DNA from: Nocardioides insulae DSM 17944
GTDB taxonomy: Bacteria; Actinomycetota; Actinomycetes; Propionibacteriales; Nocardioidaceae
NCBI RefSeq assembly: GCF_000422825.1
Contig: NZ_AUGU01000002.1
Span: 1-32,821, forward strand
Length of the DNA: 32,821 bases
Direction of reading: 5' to 3'
Shown here: positions 7,526 to 15,226 of the stretch, in pieces
Position numbering within the stretch: position 1 is the first letter of the stretch
How the letters are laid out: each line of letters begins with the position of its first letter
Translations under genes and position numbers: made by a program
Notes under the pieces: model-generated
Databases searched by the model: none
Told to the model about the DNA's origin: nothing
Seen by the model: only the letters and a program-made list of their open reading frames with translations

Positions 7526-9661
7526 TCAGCCCCGCCAGGTGATCAGCGCGTCGAGCGCTTCGATCCGCTCACCGGAGGCGAGCAGAGGGTTGACCTCGAG
7601 GGCGATGAGATCCTCACCGAGGGCCTCGGCGAGGGCACCGATCCGGGCGACGATCCCGGCGAGCGCGTCCAGGTCGACCGGTGTAGTGCCGCGGGCGCCG
7701 CGCAGGACGTCGATGCCGCGGAGGTCCTCCAGGGCCCGGCGGGCGTCGGAGGCCGAGATCGGTAGGAGACGGAGCGACCCCTCGCCGAGCAGCTCGACCC
7801 AGACACCACCCAGCGCGACCGCGAGGGTGAGCCCCCACGAGGGGTCGCGGACGACGCCGACGAGCAGTTCGGTGCCCCCGCTGCGCTGCGGCTGGATGAG
7901 CAGCGGCGAGTCGGGATGCCCCGCCCGCGCCATCGTGGCGAGTACGCCGGTGGCGGCGTCGCGCACCGCGGTGGCGTCGCGCAGGTCCAGGGCCACACCG
8001 CCGATGTCGCTCTTGTGCTCGAGCCCTTCGGCCGCGCCCTTGACCACGATCGGGTAGCCGAACTCGTCGGCGGCCGCGACCGCTTCCTCCGGGGTGGCGA
8101 CCACCCGCGAGGGAACCACGGGGATGCCGTTCGCGCTGAGGAAGGCTGCGGCGTGGCGCTCGGCCCAACTTCCCCGGCGGGGCGGCGTACCCTCCGGTTC
8201 GACCACGGTGACCGGCGGGAGTGCGTCCCGCCCGGAGAGGTGGCGACGGTAGGCCTCCGACCAGCGCACCGCGTTGCCGAGGGCGCTCATCCCGTGCTCG
8301 ATCCCGCCGGCGACCTGCGGATACCCCGAGGCGGCCCGGAGTTCGCGCCCGGTCTCGGTGATGTCGCTCAGAACGTTGCCGATCACCACCACGGGCTTCG
8401 GCGAGGCCCGGATCACGCCCGCGGCGTAGCTGAACGCCGCCACAGAGGTCTCGAAGTCGGGGGTGGCCCGCGGGAGATCCTGGAGCAGCATCACGACGTC
8501 GATGCCGGGGTCGGCGGCGACGACGTTGAGGGAGTTGGCGAGCAGTTGCCGGTCGAGGAGGACGTACCCGGTCACGTCGAGCGGGTTGTTCGGCGTGGCG
8601 AAGTCCGGGAGTACGTCGGTGAGCGCGGTGAGCGTGCCCTCCTCGAACTCCGGCAGGATCAATCCCTCTTCCTCGGCCCGGTCGGAGATGATCTCCGAGG
8701 CGCCGCCCGATGGTGTGACCACGCCGATCCGGCGACCGGGCAGCGGGCCGGTCTCGACCAGCATGCCGGCGGTGACGATGAGGTCCTCGATCGAGTCGAC
8801 CCGGATCACGCCGAGCTGCCGGAAGGCGGCGTCGACCACTCGGTCGTCGCCCACGAGGGCGCCGGTGTGGGCCTGGGCGGTGCGCGACGCCTTGGCGCTG
8901 CGGCCGATCTTGATCGCCACCACCGGCTTGCCCGCGGCCAGCGCGGCCTCGGCCACCTGGGCGAACTCCTCGGGATGCCGCACGCTCTCCAAGAAGAGCG
9001 CGATCACCTTCGTGTTCGGGTCCTCGATCATGGCCCGCATCACGTCGGTCACCGACATGACGGTCTCGTTGCCCATCGAGACCAACAGTGAGATCCCGAT
9101 GTTGCGCGCCTGGGCGAAGGTCAGCACGTTGCTGGCCAGCGCACCGCTCTGCAGGACGACGCCGACCGACCCGGCGATCAGCGGCTTCGGGATCGGCAGG
9201 CCGTACGGCGTCACGGTCTCGGCCGCGTTGATGAACCCGTTCCCGTTGGGGCCGAGGATCACCAGGTCGAGTTCGGCGGCGAGGTCGACGATCTCCTGCT
9301 CCCGGACCGCGCCCTGACCGCCCACCTCGCCGTACCCGGCGGTCAGGATGACGTAGTTGCGGATCCCCGCCGCGGCGCCGTCCCGGAGCACGCCGGGGAC
9401 GACGTCGACGGGGGTCATGACATAGGCCAGGTCCACCTGGTTGGGAATCGCGCTGAGACTCGGATGGGTCTGCTCCCCGTGCACCACCTCGGTGCGTGGA
9501 TTGACCAGGTGGACCTCGCCGTCGAAGCCGTGCTCGCGCAGGTTGGCGAAGGTGCTGGTCGACCATCCGGACTTGTCGGTCGCGCCCACCAGGGCCACCG
9601 ACTTGGGCCGGAAGAACGCGCGCAGGTCCGCGGGGCTCGGTCCGCTGCTCTCGGTCCTCAT
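7526..9661 (-). CDS. ADP-forming acyl-CoA synthetase (acetate-CoA ligase family), fused alpha and beta subunits
   Basis: A 711-residue protein with the fused architecture of NDP-forming acyl-CoA synthetases: an N-terminal CoA-binding Rossmann domain (SVALVGATDKSGW), two succinyl-CoA-ligase-like domains with the probable phospho-histidine His265 in AHTGALVGDD, and a C-terminal ATP-grasp domain from about residue 480 (EFGYPIVVKGAAEG, then LEHKSDIGG). It activates a carboxylic acid to its CoA thioester through a phosphorylated enzyme, giving ADP and phosphate. I chose the ATG at 9661 because it overlaps the acyl-CoA dehydrogenase stop as ATGA; the open frame further upstream lies inside that gene. 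Translational coupling with the dehydrogenase indicates that the ligase makes its substrate or an upstream precursor. The acid used is unknown. Confidence 0.87.
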   Translation of the reverse strand: MRTESSGPSPADLRAFFRPKSVALVGATDKSGWSTSTFANLREHGFDGEVHLVNPRTEVVHGEQTHPSLSAIPNQVDLAYVMTPVDVVPGVLRDGAAAGIRNYVILTAGYGEVGGQGAVREQEIVDLAAELDLVILGPNGNGFINAAETVTPYGLPIPKPLIAGSVGVVLQSGALASNVLTFAQARNIGISLLVSMGNETVMSVTDVMRAMIEDPNTKVIALFLESVRHPEEFAQVAEAALAAGKPVVAIKIGRSAKASRTAQAHTGALVGDDRVVDAAFRQLGVIRVDSIEDLIVTAGMLVETGPLPGRRIGVVTPSGGASEIISDRAEEEGLILPEFEEGTLTALTDVLPDFATPNNPLDVTGYVLLDRQLLANSLNVVAADPGIDVVMLLQDLPRATPDFETSVAAFSYAAGVIRASPKPVVVIGNVLSDITETGRELRAASGYPQVAGGIEHGMSALGNAVRWSEAYRRHLSGRDALPPVTVVEPEGTPPRRGSWAERHAAAFLSANGIPVVPSRVVATPEEAVAAADEFGYPIVVKGAAEGLEHKSDIGGVALDLRDATAVRDAATGVLATMARAGHPDSPLLIQPQRSGGTELLVGVVRDPSWGLTLAVALGGVWVELLGEGSLRLLPISASDARRALEDLRGIDVLRGARGTTPVDLDALAGIVARIGALAEALGEDLIALEVNPLLASGERIEALDALITWRG

Positions 9662-10830
9662 GCCAGCGAGGCTCCGACCTTGACGTGCCCCTTGAGCAGG
9701 TTGCGGGCGATGGTACGGCGCTGGATCTCGTCGGTCCCCTCGAAGATCCGGAGCAGCCGGAGCTCGCGGTACCACCGTTCCAGCGGCAGCTCCTTGGTGT
9801 AACCCATGCCGCCGTGGATCTGGAGCACCCGGTCGACCACCTTGTTGGCCATCTGGGTGCCGTACAGCTTCGCGATCGACGAGGCGTGCCGCGCGTCCCG
9901 CCCCTGCTCGACCTGCCAGGCGGCGTTGAGGGTCAGCCAGCGGGCAGCCTCGAGCTCGACGGCGCTGTCCGCGATGTGCCCCTGGATGAACTGGTAGTCC
10001 GCGATCGGGTGGCCCATCGAGACCCGGTTGTTGGCGTGCTCGATGGCCATCTCCAGCATCCGCTCGGCAGCGCCGAGGGCCCCGGCCGGGATCATGTAGC
10101 GACCCTGGCCGATCCACGACATCGCGAGGTCGAAGCCGTGGCCCTCCTCGCCGAGGATGTGGTCGTGCGGCACCCGGACGTTGTCGAAGTTGAGCGCGGC
10201 CGGGCCCCACTCGCCCATGGTCGGGATGGGTGTGGAGGTCCAGCCCATCGCGCGGTCGACCAGGAAGCAGGTGACGCCGCCGTTGGCGCCCTTCTCCGGG
10301 TCGGTGACCGCGAAGACCATCACGAAGTCGGCCTCATTGCCGTTGGTGATGAAGATCTTCTCGCCGTTGATCACCCAGTCGTCGCCGTCGCGGACGGCGC
10401 GGGTGCGGATGTTGCGCGCGTCCGAGCCCGCGCCGGGCTCGGTGATGGCGAAGCAGCTGCGGCGCTCACCCTCGATGGTCGGGATGAGGTACTCCTGCTT
10501 CTGCGCGTCGTTGCCCGCGTAGAGGATGTTGTCGGCCGACCCGCCGAAGCGGAACGGAACGAACGTGCGGCCGGCCTCGGAGGCGATGATCGCGGCCATC
10601 ACCGGACCGGCCGCGAGGCCGCCGTACTCCTCGGGGGTGTTGATCCCCCAGTAGCCGTACTTGCGGGCCTTGTCCTGGAGTTCCTTGAGGACACCGGGCT
10701 CGAGGCTGGGGCGGCCCTCCCGCTCGTTGAGGAGCACCTCGCTCTCGTACGGCATGACCTCCTTGGTGATGAACTGCCGCACGGCCTCCCGGACATCGCG
10801 GTGCTCGTCACTCAGCGCGAAATCGACCAT
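9658..10830 (-). CDS. Acyl-CoA dehydrogenase
   Basis: A 390-residue FAD enzyme for the first oxidation of beta-oxidation, making a 2-enoyl-CoA. It has the normal length and domains: a helical N-terminus (LSDEHRDVREAVRQFI), the FAD/substrate beta domain with AITEPGAGSDARNI, and a C-terminal helical domain with HGGMGYTKELPLERWYRE. The catalytic base is probably Glu364 in RIFEGTDEIQ, the position used by medium-chain-type enzymes. The ATG at 10830 follows GGAGGAG at a good distance; a TTG 15 bases upstream would start inside that ribosome site. It is the first gene of an operon with the CoA ligase. The promoter region carries the TCTAGA operator and is shared with the divergent TetR gene. Confidence 0.94.
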   Translation of the reverse strand: MVDFALSDEHRDVREAVRQFITKEVMPYESEVLLNEREGRPSLEPGVLKELQDKARKYGYWGINTPEEYGGLAAGPVMAAIIASEAGRTFVPFRFGGSADNILYAGNDAQKQEYLIPTIEGERRSCFAITEPGAGSDARNIRTRAVRDGDDWVINGEKIFITNGNEADFVMVFAVTDPEKGANGGVTCFLVDRAMGWTSTPIPTMGEWGPAALNFDNVRVPHDHILGEEGHGFDLAMSWIGQGRYMIPAGALGAAERMLEMAIEHANNRVSMGHPIADYQFIQGHIADSAVELEAARWLTLNAAWQVEQGRDARHASSIAKLYGTQMANKVVDRVLQIHGGMGYTKELPLERWYRELRLLRIFEGTDEIQRRTIARNLLKGHVKVGASLA

Positions 10831-10857
10831 GACCCACTCCTCCAACTTAGAGTTGTC

Positions 10858-10878
10858 TTCTAGAACGTGTCTCTAGAA
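10858..10878. promoter_or_regulatory. TetR-type operator 1 (TTCTAGA-N7-TCTAGAA)
   Basis: Two perfect 7-bp inverted arms around a 7-base spacer, between the divergent acyl-CoA dehydrogenase and TetR genes. A weaker half-site CTTAGA at 10846-10851 lies one further 13-bp step toward the dehydrogenase, inside a second palindrome CAACT-TAG-AGTTG (10843-10855). The same 21-bp layout recurs near 13.57, 23.67 and 23.83 kb, so this is very likely the binding site of the neighbouring TetR protein. Confidence 0.75.
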
Positions 10879-10987
10879 TGATGTGAGCAGAATCACTTAT
10901 CGTGTGCGGACAGTCAAGGGTCCATCCGGCGTCGACCGGCGGGTCGGAACCATGGATATCCCGCACCACACCTCACCAGGAGGCGCC

Positions 10988-11605
10988 ATGACCACCGAGG
11001 CCGGCGAGCCCCGCCCGAGCGGACGACGGTGGGCCCGTACCGAGGAGACGCGTCGCCAGGTGCTCGAGGCCGCCAGGGATGTCTTCATCGAGAAGGGCTA
11101 CACCGGCGCCGGGATCTCCGACGTGGTCGCCCGCTCCGGGTCCAGCGTCGGCAGCGTCTACCACCACTTCGGCGGCAAGTCGGAGCTCTACCTGGCTGTG
11201 TGGGAGGAGTACGTCGGCGACCTGGCCCACGCCGCCGCCGAGGGTGTCGCCAAGGCCGGCGCCAGCGGGGCCCGCGATCCGATGCGGCTCTTCGAGGGCG
11301 GCACCATCGCCTACCTGCGGGAGGCGTGGGAACACCGCGAGCTGCTCCCGATCTTCTACACCGGTGACGGGCCGCCGGGTTTCGAGGTGCTGCGCCGCGA
11401 GCGCAACACCGAGTGGATCCGCCGCAACGTGCAGGTGCTCGATCTGGGCGACAGTCGGGCCGACCAGTTGCTGGGTGCGGTGCTGACCTCCGTGGTAGGC
11501 GAGGCGGCCCGTGCCGTGATCGGTTGCGACACGCCCGAGGAGGCGGAGGAGGTCGCGCAGCGGGCCGTCGTCCTCGCCCGGAGGCTGTACGCCGACGAGC
11601 GCTGA
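10988..11605 (+). CDS. TetR/AcrR family transcriptional regulator, probable regulator of the catabolic cluster
   Basis: A 205-residue one-domain regulator. The N-terminal helix-turn-helix runs over about residues 20-68, with the recognition region GISDVVARSGSSVGSVYHHF followed by GGKSELY, typical of the family. The C-terminal ligand/dimer domain is not assignable to a ligand class by eye. The ATG at 10988 follows AGGAGG by 4 nt; an in-frame ATG at 10952 lacks a ribosome site. It is divergent from the acyl-CoA dehydrogenase operon, with operator 1 between them, so autoregulation and control of that operon are likely. In related systems the ligand is often an acyl-CoA intermediate; that is inference here. 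It is convergent with the MaoC gene, two hairpins separating them. Confidence 0.92.
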   Translation: MTTEAGEPRPSGRRWARTEETRRQVLEAARDVFIEKGYTGAGISDVVARSGSSVGSVYHHFGGKSELYLAVWEEYVGDLAHAAAEGVAKAGASGARDPMRLFEGGTIAYLREAWEHRELLPIFYTGDGPPGFEVLRRERNTEWIRRNVQVLDLGDSRADQLLGAVLTSVVGEAARAVIGCDTPEEAEEVAQRAVVLARRLYADER

Positions 11606-11654
11606 GCCACCACGGATCGGCCCGGTCCGTGTCCGGCCGAACGCGGGACCTTCC

Positions 11655-11685
11655 GCGGCCGGGCGGGCGTTGGTCGCCCGGCCGC
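11655..11685. terminator. Hairpin, first of a tandem pair downstream of the TetR gene
   Basis: Perfect 11-bp arms GCGGCCGGGCG and CGCCCGGCCGC around a 9-base loop, 50 bp after the TetR stop codon. Its place between convergent genes supports a terminator role. No U-tail. Confidence 0.65.
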
Positions 11686-11699
11686 CGCGCCGAAAACGA

Positions 11700-11747
11700 C
11701 GTGCACCTGTGCCGACTCGCCTGGGAGTGGGTCGGCACAGGCGCACG
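11700..11747. terminator. Hairpin, second of the tandem pair, downstream of the MaoC gene
   Basis: Arms of 17 bp with one mismatch (CGTGCACCTGTGCCGAC and its partner) around a 14-base loop, ending 11 bases beyond the MaoC stop codon. It likely serves transcription from the MaoC side. Confidence 0.7.
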
Positions 11748-11758
11748 GCGCGGCTGGC

Positions 11759-12622
11759 TCAGGCCCAGGTGCTCAGCCCTCGGTCGAGCACGACGGTTCC
11801 GTCGGCGCGCCGGGTCTGGAACGCGACCGAGCCATCGTCGAGGTGCCACCGGGCCACGGTGAGTTCCTCGCCGGGAATGACCGGGGAGGAGAAGCGTCCG
11901 GCCATGCCTGTCATCTCCTTGCCGGCCATCGCGCTCACCAGGGCGCGGCAGCTGATGCCATAGGTGCACAGGCCGTGCAGGATCGGCTTGTCGAACCCGC
12001 CGCGGGCGGCGAACTCGGGATTGCTGTGCAGCGGGTTCCAGTCACCGCTGAGCCGGTACAGCAGCGCCTGGCCGGGCCAGGTGCGCATCGTGGTCTCCTC
12101 GTCCGGCGCGCGGTCCGGAACCGGGGTCGGGCCGATGCCGGCGTCCGCGCCCTCGGCGAGGGTGGGATCGCCGAAGCCGCCCTCGCCCATGATGAACGCG
12201 GAACTGCGGGAGGTCACCACCGGTTCGCCGGTCTCGGCGTCGACCGCACGGGCCTGGCTGGAGACCAGGGCGCCGGAGCCCTTGTCGCGGATGCCGGTGA
12301 CCATGGAGGTGATCCGCACCGAACCGACGGTGGGGAGCGGGCGGTGCAGCTCGATGGACTGCTCGGCGTGCACCAGCTTCGCCGGGTCGAAGTCACCCAT
12401 CTTGCGTCCGCCGCCGGCGCCCCAGGTGACCATCACGCCGTAGCTGGGCAGCACCTTCTGCCCGGAACCATGCTCACCGTGCTCGGTGGTGTACTCCAGC
12501 TCGGCGAACTGGTCATCGTGGCCGGCACCGAGACCCAGCGCATAGAGCAGGGCGTCCTTGTGGTCCCAGCTCTTCTGGGTCGGTTCTGACTCCTGGCCGA
12601 CGATGGAGTGGTCGAGGGGCAT
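11759..12622 (-). CDS. MaoC family enoyl-CoA hydratase (hydratase 2 type)
   Basis: A 287-residue double hot-dog protein of the MaoC/hydratase-2 group, which adds water to 2-enoyl-CoA to give (R)-3-hydroxyacyl-CoA. The N-terminal half is a degenerate hot-dog domain (ALLYALGLGAGHDD near the start); the C-terminal half holds the active-site segment YRLSGDWNPLHSN, with Asp194 and His199 as the catalytic pair, followed by GGFDKPILHGLCTYG. The start ATG overlaps the SDR stop as TGATG, so the two are translationally coupled and are probably consecutive steps: hydratase product to ketone. This resembles the split domains of peroxisomal multifunctional enzyme type 2. No separate operator lies before it. 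Confidence 0.92.
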   Translation of the reverse strand: MPLDHSIVGQESEPTQKSWDHKDALLYALGLGAGHDDQFAELEYTTEHGEHGSGQKVLPSYGVMVTWGAGGGRKMGDFDPAKLVHAEQSIELHRPLPTVGSVRITSMVTGIRDKGSGALVSSQARAVDAETGEPVVTSRSSAFIMGEGGFGDPTLAEGADAGIGPTPVPDRAPDEETTMRTWPGQALLYRLSGDWNPLHSNPEFAARGGFDKPILHGLCTYGISCRALVSAMAGKEMTGMAGRFSSPVIPGEELTVARWHLDDGSVAFQTRRADGTVVLDRGLSTWA

Positions 12623-13533
12623 CAGTCGGGCACCTTTCCGTTGGTGAGCGCGTTGGGGCGGGCCTCGTCGAGGAGACCGGGCAGGACGACGTCGAGCTCC
12701 TCGACGGTCCAGTCGTGGTCCACGTCGTGTCCGGGACCGGCGACCCAGCCCTCGGCCACGCTGACGTTGCCGCCGCGGATGTTGAAGACCCGCCCGGTCA
12801 CGCCTCGGGCGGCCGGCGTGGCCAGCCAGGCCACCAGGGGAGCGACGTTCTCGGGGGTGAACGGGTTGAACTCCCCCTCGGCGGGCTTCGGCCGGTTCGG
12901 GTTGAGGTTCTCGGTCATCCGGGTCAGCGCCGCGGGTGCGATCGCGTTCACCGTGATGCCGTACCGCTCGAGCTCACGGGCCGCGATCACGGTCATGGCG
13001 GCGATGCCCGCCTTGGCGGCGCCGTAGTTGAGCTGACCGGGGTTGCCGTAGATGCCGGAGGACGACGTGGTGTTGATGATCCGGGCGTCGACCTCCTCAC
13101 CCTGCTTGGCGAGGTCCCGCCAGTGTTTCGCCGCCACACTCATCGGGCAGAAGGTGCCCCGCAGGTGCACCTTGATCACCGAGTCCCACTCGTCGATGGT
13201 CATGTTGACCAGCATCCGGTCGCGCAGGATCCCGGCGTTGTTGACCAGGACGTCGACCTTGCCCCACTCGTCGAGGGCGGAGCGGAACAGCTTCTCCGCC
13301 CCGTCGGGCTCGCTGATGTCATCGCCGTTGACGATCGCCTCGCCGCCGAGGCGGCGTACCTCCTCGGCGACCTCCTCCGCGGGGTGGGCGTCCGCGCCGG
13401 TTCCGTCGACGCCGGCGCCGAGGTCGTTGACGACCACGGCTGCTCCACGACGGGCGAACTCGAGCGCGTGCGCGCGGCCGAGACCGCGTCCCGCACCGGT
13501 GATGATCACGACCTGTCGGTTCGTCTGAGCCAT
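12622..13533 (-). CDS. SDR family (R)-3-hydroxyacyl-CoA dehydrogenase-like oxidoreductase
   Basis: A 303-residue short-chain dehydrogenase with a canonical active site. The cofactor motif TGAGRGLG is at 13-20, NNAG follows, and Ser157, Tyr170 and Lys174 (NYGAAKAG) form the catalytic triad. The acidic residue after beta-2 (VVVNDLG) predicts NAD(H). The overall form, with GAGRGLGRAHA and a long C-terminal extension, resembles the dehydrogenase domain of multifunctional enzyme type 2, fitting oxidation of the product of the coupled MaoC hydratase. I chose the ATG at 13533 because GGAGGTGG precedes it; the longer frame starts inside the operator region. The promoter region carries the double TCTAGA operator shared with the divergent MFS gene. 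Confidence 0.92.
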   Translation of the reverse strand: MAQTNRQVVIITGAGRGLGRAHALEFARRGAAVVVNDLGAGVDGTGADAHPAEEVAEEVRRLGGEAIVNGDDISEPDGAEKLFRSALDEWGKVDVLVNNAGILRDRMLVNMTIDEWDSVIKVHLRGTFCPMSVAAKHWRDLAKQGEEVDARIINTTSSSGIYGNPGQLNYGAAKAGIAAMTVIAARELERYGITVNAIAPAALTRMTENLNPNRPKPAEGEFNPFTPENVAPLVAWLATPAARGVTGRVFNIRGGNVSVAEGWVAGPGHDVDHDWTVEELDVVLPGLLDEARPNALTNGKVPD

Positions 13534-13552
13534 TTCCACCTCCAGGAAAGGC

Positions 13553-13573
13553 ATCTAGAATTCATTTCTAGAA
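13553..13573. promoter_or_regulatory. TetR-type operator 2a (aTCTAGA-N7-TCTAGAA)
   Basis: Left member of an overlapping pair in the SDR/MFS divergent promoter. Half-sites are at 13554-13559 and 13567-13572, exactly 13 bp apart, as in operator 1. The right half-site is shared with operator 2b, so three half-sites in a row follow a 13-bp step. Confidence 0.72.
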
Positions 13574-13586
13574 GGACTTTCTAGGA
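13566..13586. promoter_or_regulatory. TetR-type operator 2b (TTCTAGA-N7-TCTAGGA)
   Basis: Right member of the overlapping pair; it shares the half-site at 13567-13572 and has a second one at 13580-13585 with one change (TCTAGG). It ends 11 bp before the MFS start codon, so binding there would block the MFS gene directly, while 2a sits nearer the SDR gene. Confidence 0.72.
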
Positions 13587-13597
13587 AGTGGGGGTTC

Positions 13598-15097
13598 ATG
13601 TCAACGGATCTGAGCGGTCGCTGCGAGGGCGATCGGGCCCGTGTCGACGAGGCGAAGCCCGATATCCGCACCGCTTGGAGGATCCTCTCCGTTGTCAGTC
13701 TGGCGAGCATCGTCATCGCCTTCAGCGGTACGTCGCTCAACGTCGCCCTGCCGACCCTCTCCGAGACCTTCGGTGCCAGCGCCTCCCAGGCGGCTGCCGT
13801 ACTGATCGGGTTCCAGTTCGCGATGACCGCGCTGATGCTGTTGTTCGGGCGCCTCTCCGACATCCGTGGCCGGCGACAGATGTACCTCATCGGGCTGGCC
13901 ACCTTCGGCCTGGCCAGCCTCGCGCTCGGTTTCTCGCCCACCGTCGAGGTGCTGATCGTGCTGCGTGTGGTGCAGGCGGTGGGTGCCGCGATGCTCCTCA
14001 CCAACAGCGCGGCCCTGGTCAGCGACGCCTTCCCCCGGGACCGACTGGGCCAGGGGATGGGCTTCTACATCGCGTCGTTCTCGATCGCGTCCCTCGTCGG
14101 CCCTGTGGCCGGCGGCGTGATCGTGGACGGGCTGGGCTGGGAGTGGCTCTTCTGGGTGCTGGTGCCGCTCTCCCTGGGCTGTTGGCTCTGGGCCTGGGCG
14201 GCCCTGCCCCGACGCGACGCGGTGACGGGGCCCTCGCCGCGGCTCGACCTGGTCGGCAACACGCTCGCCCTGGTCTCGCTGGGCGGCCTGCTGTGGGGGC
14301 TCTCCCAGGTCACCGGTCTCGGTTGGGGATCGCCGGTGGTGCTCGGCTCCCTGGCGCTGTTCGTGCTGACCGTGCCGGTCTTCGTGTGGTGGGAGAGGCG
14401 CTATCCGCAGCCGCTTCTGGACATCACCCTGTTCCGGATCCCCAGCTTCGGGATCGGCCTGTTGGGCACCTGGCTCAGCGCCGCCTCCCGGTTCCCACCC
14501 TCGATCCTGCTCCCGCTGCACCTGCAGTCCGTGGGGAACAAGTCGGCGGCCGAAGCGGGCATCCTCGTTCTTCCCTTCGTGGTCGGCATGCTCGCCGGCT
14601 CTCTGCTCTACGGCAGCCTCGGGCACCTGATCCGGCCGCGCACCGTCTCGCGTGGCTCCGCCGTCATCGCCTCCCTCGGACTCCTCGTCCTGCTCCTCAC
14701 GGCCTCCTCGTCGGAGGTCACGGCCCTGATGGTCGCCGGCCAGGTCCTGGTCGGGTTCGGCGGCGGCTCGTTCATGCCGGCCAACACCACCGTCATCCTG
14801 GAGTCGCTGCCCTCCGAGCGGATGGGGGTCGCCAACGCGCTTCGACTGCTGGTCCTCAACGTCGGCATCACCTTCGGCACCGCCCTGATGATCAGTCTCG
14901 TGGTCGCCTTCGTCGGCCCTGAGGTCGCCGACCACGTGATGGCGGGCACGATCAGCGGCAGCAGTCCGGGGTCGATGGCCGAACTTGTCCACGGCTTCCA
15001 GCTCGCCTACGCGGTCGCGCTCCTGCTCTCCCTCGCCGGCGTAGTCGCCGCCTACCTGGACGGGCGCGACACCGGCCCCCGCTCCGCCCGGCCCTGA
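13598..15097 (+). CDS. MFS transporter, DHA2 (EmrB/QacA-like) family, copy 1
   Basis: A 499-residue integral membrane protein with about 14 hydrophobic segments, as in the 14-helix DHA2 drug/proton antiporter family. Recognisable marks are the helix-1 segment TSLNVALPTL, the loop 2-3 motif GRLSDIRGRRQMY (MFS motif A), and the helix-5 segment GPVAGGVIVDGLGWEW (motif C-like). The ATG at 13598 follows a G-rich GTGGGGG. It is divergent from the SDR-MaoC operon over a double TetR operator, so it should be induced with the catabolic genes. It may import the substrate or export a toxic intermediate; the family usually exports. It is clearly similar along its length to the second MFS protein of the cluster at 23852. 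Confidence 0.92.
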   Translation: MSTDLSGRCEGDRARVDEAKPDIRTAWRILSVVSLASIVIAFSGTSLNVALPTLSETFGASASQAAAVLIGFQFAMTALMLLFGRLSDIRGRRQMYLIGLATFGLASLALGFSPTVEVLIVLRVVQAVGAAMLLTNSAALVSDAFPRDRLGQGMGFYIASFSIASLVGPVAGGVIVDGLGWEWLFWVLVPLSLGCWLWAWAALPRRDAVTGPSPRLDLVGNTLALVSLGGLLWGLSQVTGLGWGSPVVLGSLALFVLTVPVFVWWERRYPQPLLDITLFRIPSFGIGLLGTWLSAASRFPPSILLPLHLQSVGNKSAAEAGILVLPFVVGMLAGSLLYGSLGHLIRPRTVSRGSAVIASLGLLVLLLTASSSEVTALMVAGQVLVGFGGGSFMPANTTVILESLPSERMGVANALRLLVLNVGITFGTALMISLVVAFVGPEVADHVMAGTISGSSPGSMAELVHGFQLAYAVALLLSLAGVVAAYLDGRDTGPRSARP

Positions 15098-15110
15098 ATC
15101 CGGCTCGAGC

Positions 15111-15147
15111 GGGCCGGTCGGCGCCCCAGCGGGGTGAGGACCGGCCC
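15111..15147. terminator. Hairpin, first of a tandem pair after the MFS gene
   Basis: Perfect 9-bp arms GGGCCGGTC and GACCGGCCC around a 19-base loop, 13 bp after the MFS stop codon, in a short gap between convergent genes. Confidence 0.55.
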
Positions 15148-15173
15148 CCCGGCCCCATGTCGCGGGGACGGAT

Positions 15174-15220
15174 GGTCCGGGACGAGACCTGGATGGTGTC
15201 AGGTGGTCCCGTCCCGGACC
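15174..15220. terminator. Hairpin, second of the tandem pair, after the thiolase-like gene
   Basis: Arms of 16 bp with one mismatch (GGTCCGGGACGAGACC and GGTCCCGTCCCGGACC) around a 15-base loop, ending 6 bp from the thiolase-like stop codon. It is probably used by the leftward operon. Confidence 0.7.
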
Positions 15221-15226
15221 TCCGCC

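Noticed and set aside
7526..10210. 894-residue version of the CoA ligase starting at 10210
   Set aside because: The extra N-terminus lies wholly inside the acyl-CoA dehydrogenase gene and is Arg/Gly/Pro-rich; the ATGA overlap marks the true start at 9661.
9685..10863. 392-residue open frame on the + strand opposite the acyl-CoA dehydrogenase
   Set aside because: Antisense shadow; the dehydrogenase on the other strand is full length with all motifs.
10858..10878. TCTAGA as chance XbaI-like hexamers
   Set aside because: In a 70% GC sequence this hexamer should be rare; here it recurs with exact 13-bp spacing and only in divergent promoters of one cluster.
13601..14992. 463-residue open frame on the - strand opposite the first MFS gene
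   Set aside because: Gln/Asp/Glu/Arg-rich mirror of a membrane protein gene, no domain.
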